64,000 nt of DNA from Malurus cyaneus samueli. Taxonomy: Eukaryota > Chordata > Aves > Passeriformes > Maluridae. Positions within the stretch are counted from its first letter, which is position 1. Each line of letters starts with the position of its first letter. Below are positions 53,377 to 64,000 of this stretch, piece by piece. The notes under the pieces were generated by a model, which ran no database searches, was not told where the DNA came from, and saw only the letters and a list, made by a program, of their open reading frames with translations. Location: positions 58,516,656 through 58,580,655 of the forward strand of contig CM019216.1 in the NCBI GenBank assembly GCA_009741485.1. The letters are read 5' to 3'. Position numbers and translations under genes: made by a program.

Positions 53377-53848
53377 TGTGAGACCTTTTGGGACACTGAG
53401 AACAAAAGAAAACTGCCTCAGCATCAATGCAGCACAACTGTCTCTGCAAAAACCTTGTGCATTATTCGATAATATAATCAACTGTCTGACATTAGTAGAG
53501 AAGAATATTACTCTGCTTAAAATAATCTCTTCAGTAGAAAATAAGAAAGAAATAAACTCACAGTCTCTCATCAGGTCCTTTGTTGAAGCAACAGGGAGTG
53601 TGGCAAATCTAGGGCCAACTTTGAAATACATATTTGAATGGGCTCAGCAAAATTCTGCTTTTTTAATGGAACATGTGTTTATAGGCAATGAGACAGCTGG
53701 TGCAAACAGACATAACTTGGCAGATTCTATTTCTGTGGCAGTGAGACACAAAATTGATGTGAATGGAAGTTCATTTCAAAATGACTCATTAACTCACAAG
53801 TTTCCTTTCCTTCTAAAGATATTTAATCTGCTCCTGTTGCAAGATTGA
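53377..53848 (+). other. 156-codon open frame after an acceptor-like site, unknown
   Basis: One of the longest open frames outside recognised repeats. It starts just after a pyrimidine tract and TTCTTAG (AG at 53375-53376); the first in-frame ATG is far inside, so as a gene it would have to be an internal or terminal exon. The product has four N-glycosylation sequons (N43, N104, N129, N135 counted from the GTG at 53378) and cysteines at 13, 27 and 36, but no signal peptide, membrane segment or domain I recognise. No strong GT donor is seen before the TGA at 53846-53848. An open frame of this size can occur by chance in 64 kb of AT-rich DNA. Confidence 0.15.
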
Positions 53849-54465
53849 TTGTTGAAATCTACACTTGTGATTTATTGTAATTAATTAGAGAGAAATGGAC
53901 CCTAGCAGCACTTTTGTTTAAAAAAGCCTCTGTTCTAACTTAACAGCACCTTTGACTTCATACTTCGTTCTCAAAAAGAACAGGTACATTGAAACAGATG
54001 TCTGCAAATGCCTAATAGGAAATAAGTGCCAGATAAATTTCATCCTCCTTCGTAGTCTGGTTAAATATACAGACTGTGGATCATAAACCCATCTACAATA
54101 CTTTACACGAGTTTAATTCCTTTGGGGGAAGTAAAATGAAGTAGCATTCTTGGAAAATGGGAATTATTAAGAAATCAGACATTCTGAAATATTATTTCAT
54201 GAAATAAGAAACAGAGGGCCTGGAAAATTTTGCAGACACTCATTTTTAGAGGTGTATTCCTGCTCCTGTGTGTAACGTTTCATGCAATTAGTTCAAGCTC
54301 AAAGCAGTGGATCTCGCTAAAAAGTGTTTTTGTATTATAGAAAGACAAGAACAAATTATTAATTTTAATTGAAGAAGCTATGTTTTGCAAGGTGAAGTAG
54401 CATCTTTCATGATTCAGGGAGAAGCAATATCATTATCAGACCTAGCTTGCTTTTTCCGACTGTAT

Positions 54466-54480
54466 GTTGCTATAGGTAAC
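54466..54480. promoter_or_regulatory. X-box-like imperfect palindrome (possible RFX site)
   Basis: GTTGCTATAGGTAAC has two half-sites, GTTGCT and GGTAAC, 3 bp apart. RFX factors bind GTNRCC(N0-3)RGYAAC; here one base of the first half-site departs from that. There is no promoter or gene nearby, so function is unproven. Confidence 0.25.
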
Positions 54481-57400
54481 CCTTCTTGCTTTTATCTGTA
54501 ATTCTGACTGGACTTGACAGCTGTTTCTGTGTCACAAAGATCAGAACGACAATGATTTACATTATAAGGCTGAATTGCAGAGTGTTGTGATAGTACATGG
54601 TATTTTCCTTTCTTAAAACTTCTTGCAAGACATTCATAAATTCTTCTTCCTTTATGTATGTGTTGTTTTCATCTCTTTTTAATTTGCCTTTCATTCTTAT
54701 TCTTCCAGGAAGAATTAAAAATTAGATTAAAATAAAGGTTTCCCTGTTTTGAGGGAAAAGAATATTCATTAAAAATTATATTTTCCATTGGGAAATTAGT
54801 CTAGTAGGAGGTTGTCACCTCTCTCTCTTTCTCTGGACATTTACCTAAGACTTCACTCACAAAATTACATAGCAGAAAAAGAGAGGGAAATGGACACTAC
54901 ATAGCTCTCCTAGGAGATTTATGTAGAAGACAAGGCAGAGGCTGAATGAAAGAAATATAAACTGTTTTCCAGTCTTAAAAACTAATTGGAATGCAAAACT
55001 TAGTGTCTATATAGGCTCTAGCCATCTCAAAGGTCAACCACTTTGCACTGGTTACTTATTCATGCACTGTTTCATGGTGTGGAGTCATCTGTCAGTGTGA
55101 GAAAGAGAGGCTCATCGACCCATTAGCTGAGCCTTTGGTATTCCTCAGACCATGATGAATGATTGCCCAAGTAACTGCTGCTCCATGTTCACTTTCAATT
55201 GCATTATTGTTACCAGACTTCTTTTGAGTCAGGAAAGTTATAGGAACTCTTTGGTGTTTAAAAAAAAATTGGCTGGAAAAACAATCACAGGAAGCTTTCC
55301 CACTGTCATTTTTAACTCTGCTTTAACACTCAAATCAGAAAGGATTTAGAAAAGGCTGACATGGACTGGTAAGGATAAAAATGCAATAAAATAATGTGGG
55401 ATAACATGATACATTTACTGACTGCCCAGCACAATTTACTGTAGGGCTAACACAGATAATATCTAGTAAATGAGCTTGGAGCCCTACAGAGCAAAATAGT
55501 TTTACATGCTAGGTAAACATTAGCTTTAAAATAGCATTTTGGTCTGTTCAGTGTGCTAAAATACATTTCAAACACGACGGACAAAATGCTTCCCCTTTTG
55601 ATGAACATTTCAAATATGTGTGCTTTTGTCTGAGGGTGCAACCACTGAGACAAACTGGGCAGAGATCTATGGCCGTGTGAGTTGAGATCCTCCTTGCCTG
55701 CTGTGTCTCCTTCAGGACACAGTGTAACACAGCCTTTGGTCTAAAATATCTGTCAGTGAAGAATGAAAAAGCTCCTTCATGGTGTAAGCATGACAGAAGA
55801 CAATTCAGTGTGAAGAGCTGGCAGCAGAAGGTGCTGCCTGACACAATGTGCTCCTCTAGCATTCCATATTCAGCCCTCCCTCCTTTCAGCTCTGAAAAAA
55901 CTTCTCCATTTTATCTTTAAAACATCCTGCCAGTCAAACACCAGCATAAATCTTTCCCTTGCTCATTCCATTGGGCCCTGCTTCCTCCAAGACATATGGC
56001 AGCAAATTGGTCTGTAATCTCCTGGAAGTCCTAAGCAATCTGGGTATCTCAGACTCAAGTCATGCTGCTTCTGCTTGGAATTTTCCTGTATTCCCATACT
56101 TCACTCCAGCCTTCCAATGTTTTTTGTAGTGTGATGATTGCAGTGTGATAAATTACCTGAGGCCTGATTTTTATCTCAGTGTCTGTTTTCTACTGAAGTT
56201 CTCTTCCCTGATTTGCCTCATCCTCTACCATCTTGTCCAGATTTATTTCACACAGCTCTCAATCTCTGACTCCAACACATCAATGTGACTGAAAGATGGC
56301 CCAGATCTTCAGCTTTCTTCTAAAGAAACAGAAAAAGAAGTCACAATATGCTCCCACCATTTCATCTGTTTATTAATTAATACCAACTTGGTGAACTATT
56401 TCAATAAGCAAACATCAAACTACTTAATGTGGGTGTATATTGGCAAGTCCTTCAGGACTTGCGTCATAAAACCCTTTTCTCTCTTTCTTTCTGTTAGCCT
56501 GCTGACATCAGTAGTGATCTGACTGTGAAGTTTCAGATGAGAACATAAAATTTTCCTGACTGAAACCAGTGGAAGGCCTGATAATCATTTATAGAAGAGC
56601 AAGTTTTCCATTCCTTTCAAATTCTTATAGGAAAAAAAAAGAATTGAAAAAAAAAACCCAAACCAAACTAAACTACCTCAACATTGGAAGATAATAAACT
56701 TTTCCACTTTTGTTTTATTCAGTTGTCCATTCCATCCATTCCATGTGTTTTAAGAGAGGAGGATTCAACTGCTTGATGAGTGAACTTTGCAGAAATCTCA
56801 GGAAGACCAGAGGCTTTCCAGAAACCTGAGCAGTAGCAGTTGCAGAAATCTTAGAATGTGACCAGAAGTGTGACACAGCTTGACAAACAATAGAATTGTC
56901 AAGACTCCAAAAGGTTTTAGTGATTTTAATTTATACAGGAGTCTCAGTAAACAACTCTGATTAAAGTATGACAGTTCAATAAACCCTGTGGGTACAATAC
57001 AAACAGAGTGTGAAGAGTCTTCATTATGGATGCAGTAAAAATTACAGATTTCATGGTACTCAGGAAATTAGGATGCTCATAGGAAAAGCTGGAAATAAAA
57101 ACCCACAGCTCAATAAAATCTGCTCTTAGTTACATATCCCACTGGATGGAATGCTGAAATCAACAATAAAGTAAAACCTGACTGTTTTGATTCACAAAAT
57201 GGAAAAGTCACTGAAAATTTCATGTGTATAACTGCATATAATTTTAAAACTCACTGATAACATTCAAGCTGACTTAAGTACAATTAAACATATTTGAAAC
57301 AGTCTTTTTGAAATGAAGATAATGGAAGAAATTGTTTCCTTCTCCAAGGATTACTTTTGCAGAAGACAAAAAAAAACATTAGGGTGATTAGAGGCGGCAT

Positions 57401-58082
57401 GAAACTCTATTAGAAATGCAAGATTTTAACCAAATTGGTATCAAAAGGATTTGCACAAATGTTGAAAATCTATCAAAATTTTTTTTAATTGAAAACAGAA
57501 TTGTTGTAGAATAAAGAAAGCATATCTATTTATATATTGATTGCTAGGAATGATTTCCATATGCATGGGACATCTGATAATCACTCTGGACAGACTGTGT
57601 TAATTAAGATGAATTGATTGCTGCTACCAAAATAAAGGACCTTGGGAATACATGGAGTTAATTTCACCAAGATGAAAATGTGTTGTTTTGTGGAGTATAA
57701 TTTATTCTGGTTCACGGTCTGGCTGGTAGAAATATTCTTTGCTTTCACTTAGGAAAATGATAAAATAAGGTGGAGTTCTAGGCTTCCACAAAATAATATT
57801 AAATAATCTTAAAACTCTGTGCTACTTAATGAAACCTGTGTGACTAAACTATATCTGAACTTCAAATCAGAGCGTTTGGTTTAGAATGTTTTGACATTAT
57901 TGATCCTGAATGCTTGCCAGCCTGAAGTTGCTATGGTGGGCACAGCTTTCTAAAACAATTGTCACTGTTTTCTGTAAGACCTCAAAAAATGAGAACAAAA
58001 GTAATGTTCTTAAAAATTTCTGCATACTTTAAGCAATTATTCTGGAGACTGACTTGCTTTAGAAACAGAGCAACTTTTGGGG

Positions 58083-58098
58083 AAAAAAAAAAAAAAAA
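58083..58098. repeat. Poly-A tract (16 A)
   Basis: Uninterrupted run of 16 A, with no retrocopy visible upstream. Confidence 0.95.
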
Positions 58099-58446
58099 GC
58101 AAAACCATACTGCATTCTTCCTTCTTAAGTCTGCTGGTGTCCTCAGCTGCAAGCAGTGATGACACAGTTTCAGCAAACCTTACTGAAACAACAAGAAAGA
58201 AGCTGTCAGCATTTATTGGTCAACAATCTTGTCTTCTTAATGTGTTTGTAGAAGAAAAAAATTTTGCAGCAATCTCATAGCATTTGAAACTAAATTAAAT
58301 AAATGATGAACTGTGGTTTTGGATTCTTATCTGAATGTGCTAGAACTGTAACTTGGAAGGTATTCTGTTTACTAGGTATTGTATTATGAGTAATTATCTG
58401 CTAACATTTTTAGTTCAAGTACTCTCAATTGAAAGATATCTCAGAC

Positions 58447-58462
58447 AAAAAAAAAAAAAAAA
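58447..58462. repeat. Poly-A tract (16 A)
   Basis: Uninterrupted run of 16 A, with no retrocopy visible upstream. Confidence 0.95.
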
Positions 58463-59103
58463 TCTGATGTTTAGAATAAAACCCGTAAGTCAATAAAATG
58501 CATCCAGAAGGTTTTATGCATCCATCTCATTTTATCTCAGATTGCAGTATCAGGGATTTGTGAAGGGAATTTCAACAGCACACTGTAGACTCATAGTGTC
58601 TGAACCCAAAGGGAAAGCTGTAATGCAGGATTTGTAACATGCAGAAGTGGAGAGACGGATATGTGCTTTTCTTAGGTTCATCAGTTTCCTTTAATTTCAA
58701 AAGATACTGCTGGTTTAGGTATAACATCTAATTACTCAGTACAGAACTTTCTGAATTGCAGAGCTAAGCTTCAGTGGTGTTGTGCCCTTTGTGTCACCTG
58801 GAGCACCACGGCAGGGGAAAGTATTATTTTTGGCTCACTATTTTGGATGCAGCTGAGATGTACTGATGCCATAAAGGTCACATGAGATCCAAACCAAGAC
58901 TGAATAGCTTGGAAACTGTTAAGAGAGTTTCCATCTGGAAGCTCTTCTACAAATTTGAAGGGCTTGGTTGATAGATTTGGAAATTTACTAAAATGTTAGC
59001 TCCAATGGGGCCAAAACATACTGCATATCTTTCTCAAAGGATTAATGTGGTTTTTTTTTTTAAGTTCATGACGTACAGAACAGCACAGAGATCTGTCAGC
59101 AGG

Positions 59104-59200
59104 TGCTTGTGGGCTGCTGTCAGGCCCCCACCAAGTTGCCTCTGCTCCAAACTGCACCAGCCTCTGTCCCTTAGTTCTTCACAGTTTTCATCCCAAGGAA
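59104..59200 (-). mobile_element. Old CR1 LINE fragment, minus strand
   Basis: GCTTGTGGGCTGCTGTCAGGCCCCCACCAAGTTGCCTCTGCTCCAAACTGCACCAGCCTCTGTCCCTTAGTTCTTCACAG parallels the antisense CR1 block that normally reads ...GTCCCCCCTCAG..CTCTTCTCCA..CTGAACAA..CCCTCAG..TTCACAG. About 100 bp remain with high divergence, so the call is tentative. Confidence 0.5.
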
Positions 59201-60447
59201 TTGCTGTTCTGTTTTTTTCCAGAGACAGTCAAGGAATAAATTTCAGTTCCTTTAGACTGAGGTTCCAGTTAAAGGTTCTAGTTTATATGACACATTGGAC
59301 GACATAAGAAGAAATACAGATTGTGTAGCAATATTAGTACAGCACAAATCAGTACTTCTGTGCATTGTATTAAATCTTCCTTAGACTTTAATTTAGTTGT
59401 TTTAAACCTGCTGACATCCATACATAGACAAGGCAGGTTTGCCAGAAGACTGGAATCATACAATGCCCAACTTGGATTGTCTTCTCTGCTACAGGGATGA
59501 TTTTTGAGTTTCCTTACCTGATATACCATGTGTGCACTTCCAAGGCCAGTGAGGTGCTCAGTACGGATAGTGTGGGCTCAAAATACGGTGGGAAATCTGC
59601 AGGGCTCAGTGTCTTCTGGGTCTCTGCTCTCAGTACTCACTGCCTTTGCAAAATCTGCAATGCTGAAACAGATCACAACTTCTTTTGATAAGGTACTGTC
59701 AGTAAGATAACTAAACATTATCTCCAGGAAGGTGATGGTATCAAATGTGAGCCTGAATCCCACAATTAACCCCTCTGTTTGCTGGGGAGGGGGAGGGGGA
59801 TGAGGGACCATACTTAGCAAACAGCCAAATGTCCACCCAGCTACTCAATTTCACCCCTTCCTTACCAGGAAAAGGGGAGAACACAGGATGAGAGAATTTC
59901 TGCGTTTAGATGACGTGTACACTTAGAGGCAAAGTAGTGTTTATTCTGTCATTTGGCTGAATAGAAGAAAGCTCATTTAGTGTTCCAAGATAATTTAAAA
60001 AAGAGGATGTCAATAACTGGGAAGAGTTTCTGCATGTTGCTTTTTCAGGGACAGACAAGAGTAAAGACTGGATGTTTTCCTGCCCTAAGGGTATAAAAAA
60101 ATTTTATTGGACTGGTGCTGATGTGTGTCCAAAGAGACGCCACTGACTCTGACAGAATTCAGTCTGAATTTAAAGTAGTGTGACTTAAAGTAGAAGCTGA
60201 TTCTCTGGATTTAGATTAAGAGAATAAGGTTATTGCAAGCTTCCTTCTTAGGAGTTCAAAGATATTTATTTAATATGGTTACTTATAGAAAACATGTAGC
60301 ATAATTAGGAAGCGAACCTCAAGTGAGAAAACTTGAGTGTAAGTTTGTTAATCACCACTGCCATTGTTTCTTCATCAGCAAACCCTGCCTGCTGTTTTTC
60401 ACACCATTTAACATTGCAACTCCAGGAAAAACAGTACTTCTGCCATA
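59201..60447. other. Unassigned sequence
   Basis: No gene or repeat family recognised. A G-rich stretch GGGGAGGGGGAGGGGGATGAGGG near 59783-59805 has four or more G-runs and could form a quadruplex. Confidence 0.5.
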
Positions 60448-60550
60448 GGGAGTGTCCACATAAAATGAATGATTTAGTGGTAGGGGATGGAACTAGATGA
60501 TCTTTAAGATCCCTTCCAAAGCAAACCATTCAGTGATTCCTGGATTCTAT
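60448..60550 (+). mobile_element. CR1 LINE 3' end, plus strand
   Basis: GGGGATGGAACTAGATGATCTTTAAGATCCCTTCCAAAGCAAACCATTCAGTGATTCCTGGATTCTAT keeps the last block of the CR1 3' region and a degraded terminal repeat (ATTCAGTGATTC...ATTCTAT). Only about 100 bp remain. Confidence 0.85.
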
Positions 60551-60974
60551 TGAAGTTGGTAAAAATATCAGCAAAAATATTTTTATCATCATCAATGAGT
60601 ACAGGTCAGGTCCTTTATTCGGCTGATAACTCCATTATTTATGCAACCAAGACCTATAGATAGGTGTGAGTCACAGCATTCTGACTTGATTGTATATTTG
60701 CTTGCTACCCTTCTTTACAGTATTAAAATTCTGCAGCAGCAAGTAAGAATAAAGCACATTCATTTCCTTGCCTGGCTCTGAGGCAACTACATAGAATCAT
60801 TATACAAACCAAAATGAAGAGAGCATTTTAGAAGCCTTGATTATCTTCTGTAGATATAGAAGTCCAGTTGATTGTTCAAAGTGACTGTTACTTTAATTAA
60901 AAGTTTTCTTGACCTATTGGTTGTTGACATATGGCATTGAAATAACCCATGGAGAATGAACTGACACTTAATCA
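60551..60974. other. Unassigned AT-rich sequence
   Basis: Nothing recognised between two CR1 relics. Confidence 0.6.
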
Positions 60975-61270
60975 GAAAGAAGAGGAAATTAAATAAAGAT
61001 GATCTGATAACAGCCTTCAGGGGCATGAAAAATTAGTGCTTGCTTTTCTGAAGTATCTAAATCACACTGAAGGTAAGGAAGTTCATCTGAGGTGTGGAAA
61101 TAATTATCTGATGCTAGGGACTAAAGCACAACTACAGTTCGTGTGAGGAGACTGTAGCATGTCTCACACTGAGAGTCTTTAAAAAATTTAAAAATGCTTC
61201 TCAATATCTCTATACTTGGGTAAACCTTGCCTTTGGCAGGATGATTGATTTGATTGGTCTTTCAGAGATT
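60975..61270 (+). mobile_element. Ancient CR1-like LINE 3' region, plus strand
   Basis: GATGATCTGATAACAGCCTTCAGGGGCATGAAAA matches the sense CR1 block GA.CTGATAACAGTCTTCAAGTACATGAAA. About 170 bp on, CTGAGAGTCTTTAAAAA and TTGCCTTTGGCAGGATGATTGATTTGAT match the later ...AGTCTTTAAAAA... and ...TGCC..GGCAGGGGGTTGGACTAGAT blocks in the right order and spacing. Divergence is greater than in the copies at 52.5 and 60.5 kb, which suggests an older CR1 subfamily. No coding sequence remains. Confidence 0.65.
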
Positions 61271-64000
61271 TGATGGCAATAAAATCTTCAGTTTCTCGTG
61301 TTCACATTTTAATTTTCATTTTGGATCCTCTGATTTCATGATCTTTGAGCTCTGTAATGATGTGTTAGGTACAGGTCCTTACAAGCTTCTTCATGAAAAT
61401 TCTGTAGCTAACAGATTGCTGTTAGCATCCTAAATCAAAATTCTAAAAATTAATATTGTTTTTCCAGCTGGGAATTCAGTACAGAAACTGCACAAAGGAG
61501 TATGCAAGAATGAAAGGGAGTACCAGGATTCTATAGACCAGTTGGCTTGTCACATAGATTATTGCATGCAAAAGACATCCCTTTTGTATCCACTTTAATT
61601 TAATTTGATACCCTGGAGTAAAGAAGCTCAAGTATACAAATGGATTAAAAAATACAGTTTTTGCCTTTAATCTTTCAATGTAATGACCAAAATGTCTGAT
61701 AAGAGCCATTAATGGACTGCCAGCTGTGATAAACACTAAAAATGCAGTTGTGTAGGGCAGCAGCGCTAAAACTGCTTTGTGACAGTTCTGATTTATTGAA
61801 TCCAGCAATGAAGCCTCATGAGGAACATACAAAGTCCAAATCCCAGTTAAGATGACTCAATTTCAAGTCAAAGAAAACAAAAAATACAAAAATAAACCCA
61901 GATCTTGTTCCTGGCTGTGAGACTTGTGGAATTGCTCTCTTTTTTATTTCTTTGACAAAAGTTACAAAGCCGCATGTCTTCCTCTGAGTAATATATTTTT
62001 TTTGGTTAATATTTTTCATTCTGGTCAACAAAACCAGAGCAACAACATTTACAACTCTGAAAGGAGAATTTTTGGAAGGAAACATGTTTCCTTGGAGTAC
62101 CTGCTCCCTGTAGGTTCTTTGTCTTGCCACTCAGGTCTATTAGAAGAAATCTGTCTAAGATTTGTACTTTCCCTAAACAACACAGATTTATTGTGGAAAA
62201 ACAAATAAAAACCAAGACAGCTGGTGTGTTTCTGAAACACAGCAGTCATAAAAGGAGACAAGTACGTTAAAGTTGTGTGCAGAATAGTAGCAGACATCAG
62301 GTATTTTGATACCATCGTTCCGGAATGGAGTGGTAATTATGGAGAAATAATGCAAAACATAGCATTGTGTACTGGCAGCTTTCATGGAAAAAGTGCTCCA
62401 GAAATGCACAAAGGCTTCTATAAATACAATGAGTTTATTTAATTGACTCTCTCTGTATTTTCCAAAAAGAATTTTGATTCTGGGTTTTGTTGTTTTTTTT
62501 TTTTTTTTTTGTGTTTCCCAAAAACATGACGTGAAAAATAGTTTACTCTAATCAAAGAAAGCGTTATCGTTAACAAGAGTGAGAAAGAAATAAAGTGAAA
62601 CTGTAACACTAGAAACAAAATCTCTGATATAGAAAAAAAAATGTGAGCTCATTTGAGACTATTTCAATAGGTTTGATATCTTAAAATTATTTGGACTCTT
62701 ATAATAAGTCTCATGGAGGAGAATTGGTTGAACAAGTGTTCAGGCTTGTGCCTGGTCATTATTGTTAAGGATTCACAGAGCACAGGAAGATGGGGAAAAG
62801 ATGCAAACAAGAAAGGGAAATTAAAAACTTTAGCATTACTAAGGTTAATCAGATGTTTATGCTTCAGAATACATTGTCATAGTTTGTAGAGCCACTAATG
62901 GGAAATACATTTCCATGCATTGAAATAAGAAATTTAATTCATGTGGTGTTTTGCTAGTCTTATAATCCTACAGCATTTCTTACAATAGCAGGAGTTGAAT
63001 AATGCCACGTGAAGCTAGGTGGTACAGTTGGGCTTGTGGTTGTTTTGTGCTTGGAGAAGACATTTTCAGCCTTGTGACATGTACATGGAACAGCAACACT
63101 GCACTGAATAACTAGATGATATTAAGCAATAAAGAATCATCTTCATGATTTTTTTTTTTTTGTGGTTGTTGTTAAGGTAGCCAGTACTGGAATACAGGGA
63201 ATATTCAAATGAACCTGAGCCATCAGACAGTCTTAATATTGGTATCTGACCAATTTGTCACTGGCCAAAACATGACAGATTCTAGGTGATGCTTTGCAAG
63301 GGTCTTGAATGCATTTCTGATGTTGTTGGGTAATATCGCAGACAGAGGTGTTGGTGACTCTTGATCTCTCACCTATTTGTCATTTGTGGCACCCTTTGTA
63401 GCTGATGTTAAGATGATGACAAAGTTTAGTGAAAAGGGCTGGAAGTGCCTGCTTTGGCTTAGCCAGCTTCAGGAAAGATCCTCTATTATTTCTGGTCCCT
63501 CTCTTTCAGCTCTGCCGTGTGAACACAAAATGTGTGTGCGTGTAGCAGGCACAGAGGCTCGCAGGGACTTTCTGTTGTACCCCACGTATATAAAAACCCT
63601 TTTGGTCTTCTTTTTGCAGAGAAGCACCAGGACCTGCTTTTCCATGTAATTTTGCAGATTTTCAGCTGGTAAATGAGACAAGAGTGAGGAAACAATTTTG
63701 TAAGCATGAGGCTGAGCTTACATGCAAGATGCAGAAAAGGCAGTATTTTATTTTCTATCTCATTTCACTTGAAAAATTAATCTAAATGTTGGCTGTTTTC
63801 TTTTCAATTATTGAAATACTACATAGAACATAAATAGAAAAGGAATGCACATTTCTGGCCTGAATTAAAGTGCTTTATTCTACATGCTTCATTTCTTTTT
63901 GTCTTTGTGATCCTTCTTTCTAAGGCTTAATAATTCTATGTAGGCAATTATAAAGTAGTGAGTACTGTGTGGCCCAGTGTGTGATGAATTAGAACATTGG
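61271..64000. other. Unassigned AT-rich sequence
   Basis: No gene or repeat family recognised. Poly-T tract at 62493-62510 is listed separately, and a 13-nt T run lies near 63149-63161. The 118-codon minus frame at 61476-61832 and the 104-codon frames at 61816-62208 have no recognisable domain. A CTTTTTGCAG acceptor-like site near 63611-63620 has no partner donor that I can see. Confidence 0.5.
62493..62510. repeat. Poly-T tract (18 T)
   Basis: Uninterrupted run of 18 T. Confidence 0.95.

Larger units (their letters stand above)
53849..59103. other. Unassigned AT-rich sequence, gene-free by inspection
   Basis: No gene or repeat family recognised. Poly-A tracts at 58083-58098 and 58447-58462 are listed separately, and an RFX-like palindrome at 54466-54480 is described separately. 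Frames at 55447-55862 (minus) and 57959-58280 (plus) have no domain. Confidence 0.5.

Overview
This window looks like an AT-rich gene desert (or one very large intron) from a bird nuclear genome. The evidence is the repeat content: CR1 LINE fragments of several ages, some ending in the ATTCTATGATT-type 3' tail usual in birds, and LTRs resembling endogenous retrovirus families common in bird (especially passerine) genomes. There are no operons, bacterial ribosome-binding sites, CRISPR arrays, rRNAs or tRNAs. I found no protein-coding exon I can assign to a known gene. Most open frames are short and AT-driven, or lie inside repeats.

Layout. 1-6 kb: a CR1 copy on the minus strand (598-945), a very old CR1-like reverse-transcriptase relic on the minus strand (2395-3235), and an almost certain solo LTR (4131-5497) bounded by a perfect 5-bp target duplication. 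6-18 kb: mostly unassigned sequence with an AT-rich low-complexity block near 8.0 kb, a CR1 scrap at 10.8 kb, a degraded LTR piece at 12.3 kb, a telomere-like pentamer tract at 14.1 kb and a CR1 3' end at 17.7 kb. 18-30 kb: unassigned apart from a notable spot at 26.4-26.8 kb, where a perfect 24-bp inverted repeat abuts a 103-bp direct repeat split by the window's only N. That spot reads as an assembly join. 30-48 kb: CR1 scraps at 30.1 and 41.8 kb, an exon-like patch with an AATAAA at 38.8 kb, an unexplained GC-richer island at 39.9 kb and poly-A tracts. 48-64 kb: a (CCAA)13 microsatellite, a well-preserved CR1 3' region (52.55-52.99 kb), a 49-nt pure pyrimidine tract followed by a 156-codon open frame, and three more CR1 relics (59.1, 60.5 and 61.0-61.3 kb).

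Nothing here works together as a pathway. The history is layered: CR1 insertions old enough to have lost most identity, younger CR1 copies with recognisable tails, then the LTR insertion at 4.1 kb, which still has an intact target duplication. I did not find convincing evidence of an undescribed biological system. The most useful leads are the probable false duplication at 26.7 kb, the inverted repeat beside it, and two exon-like patches (38.78 kb and 53.38 kb) that transcript data could settle. All family assignments are from pattern recognition without alignment, so element boundaries are approximate unless a target duplication is cited.
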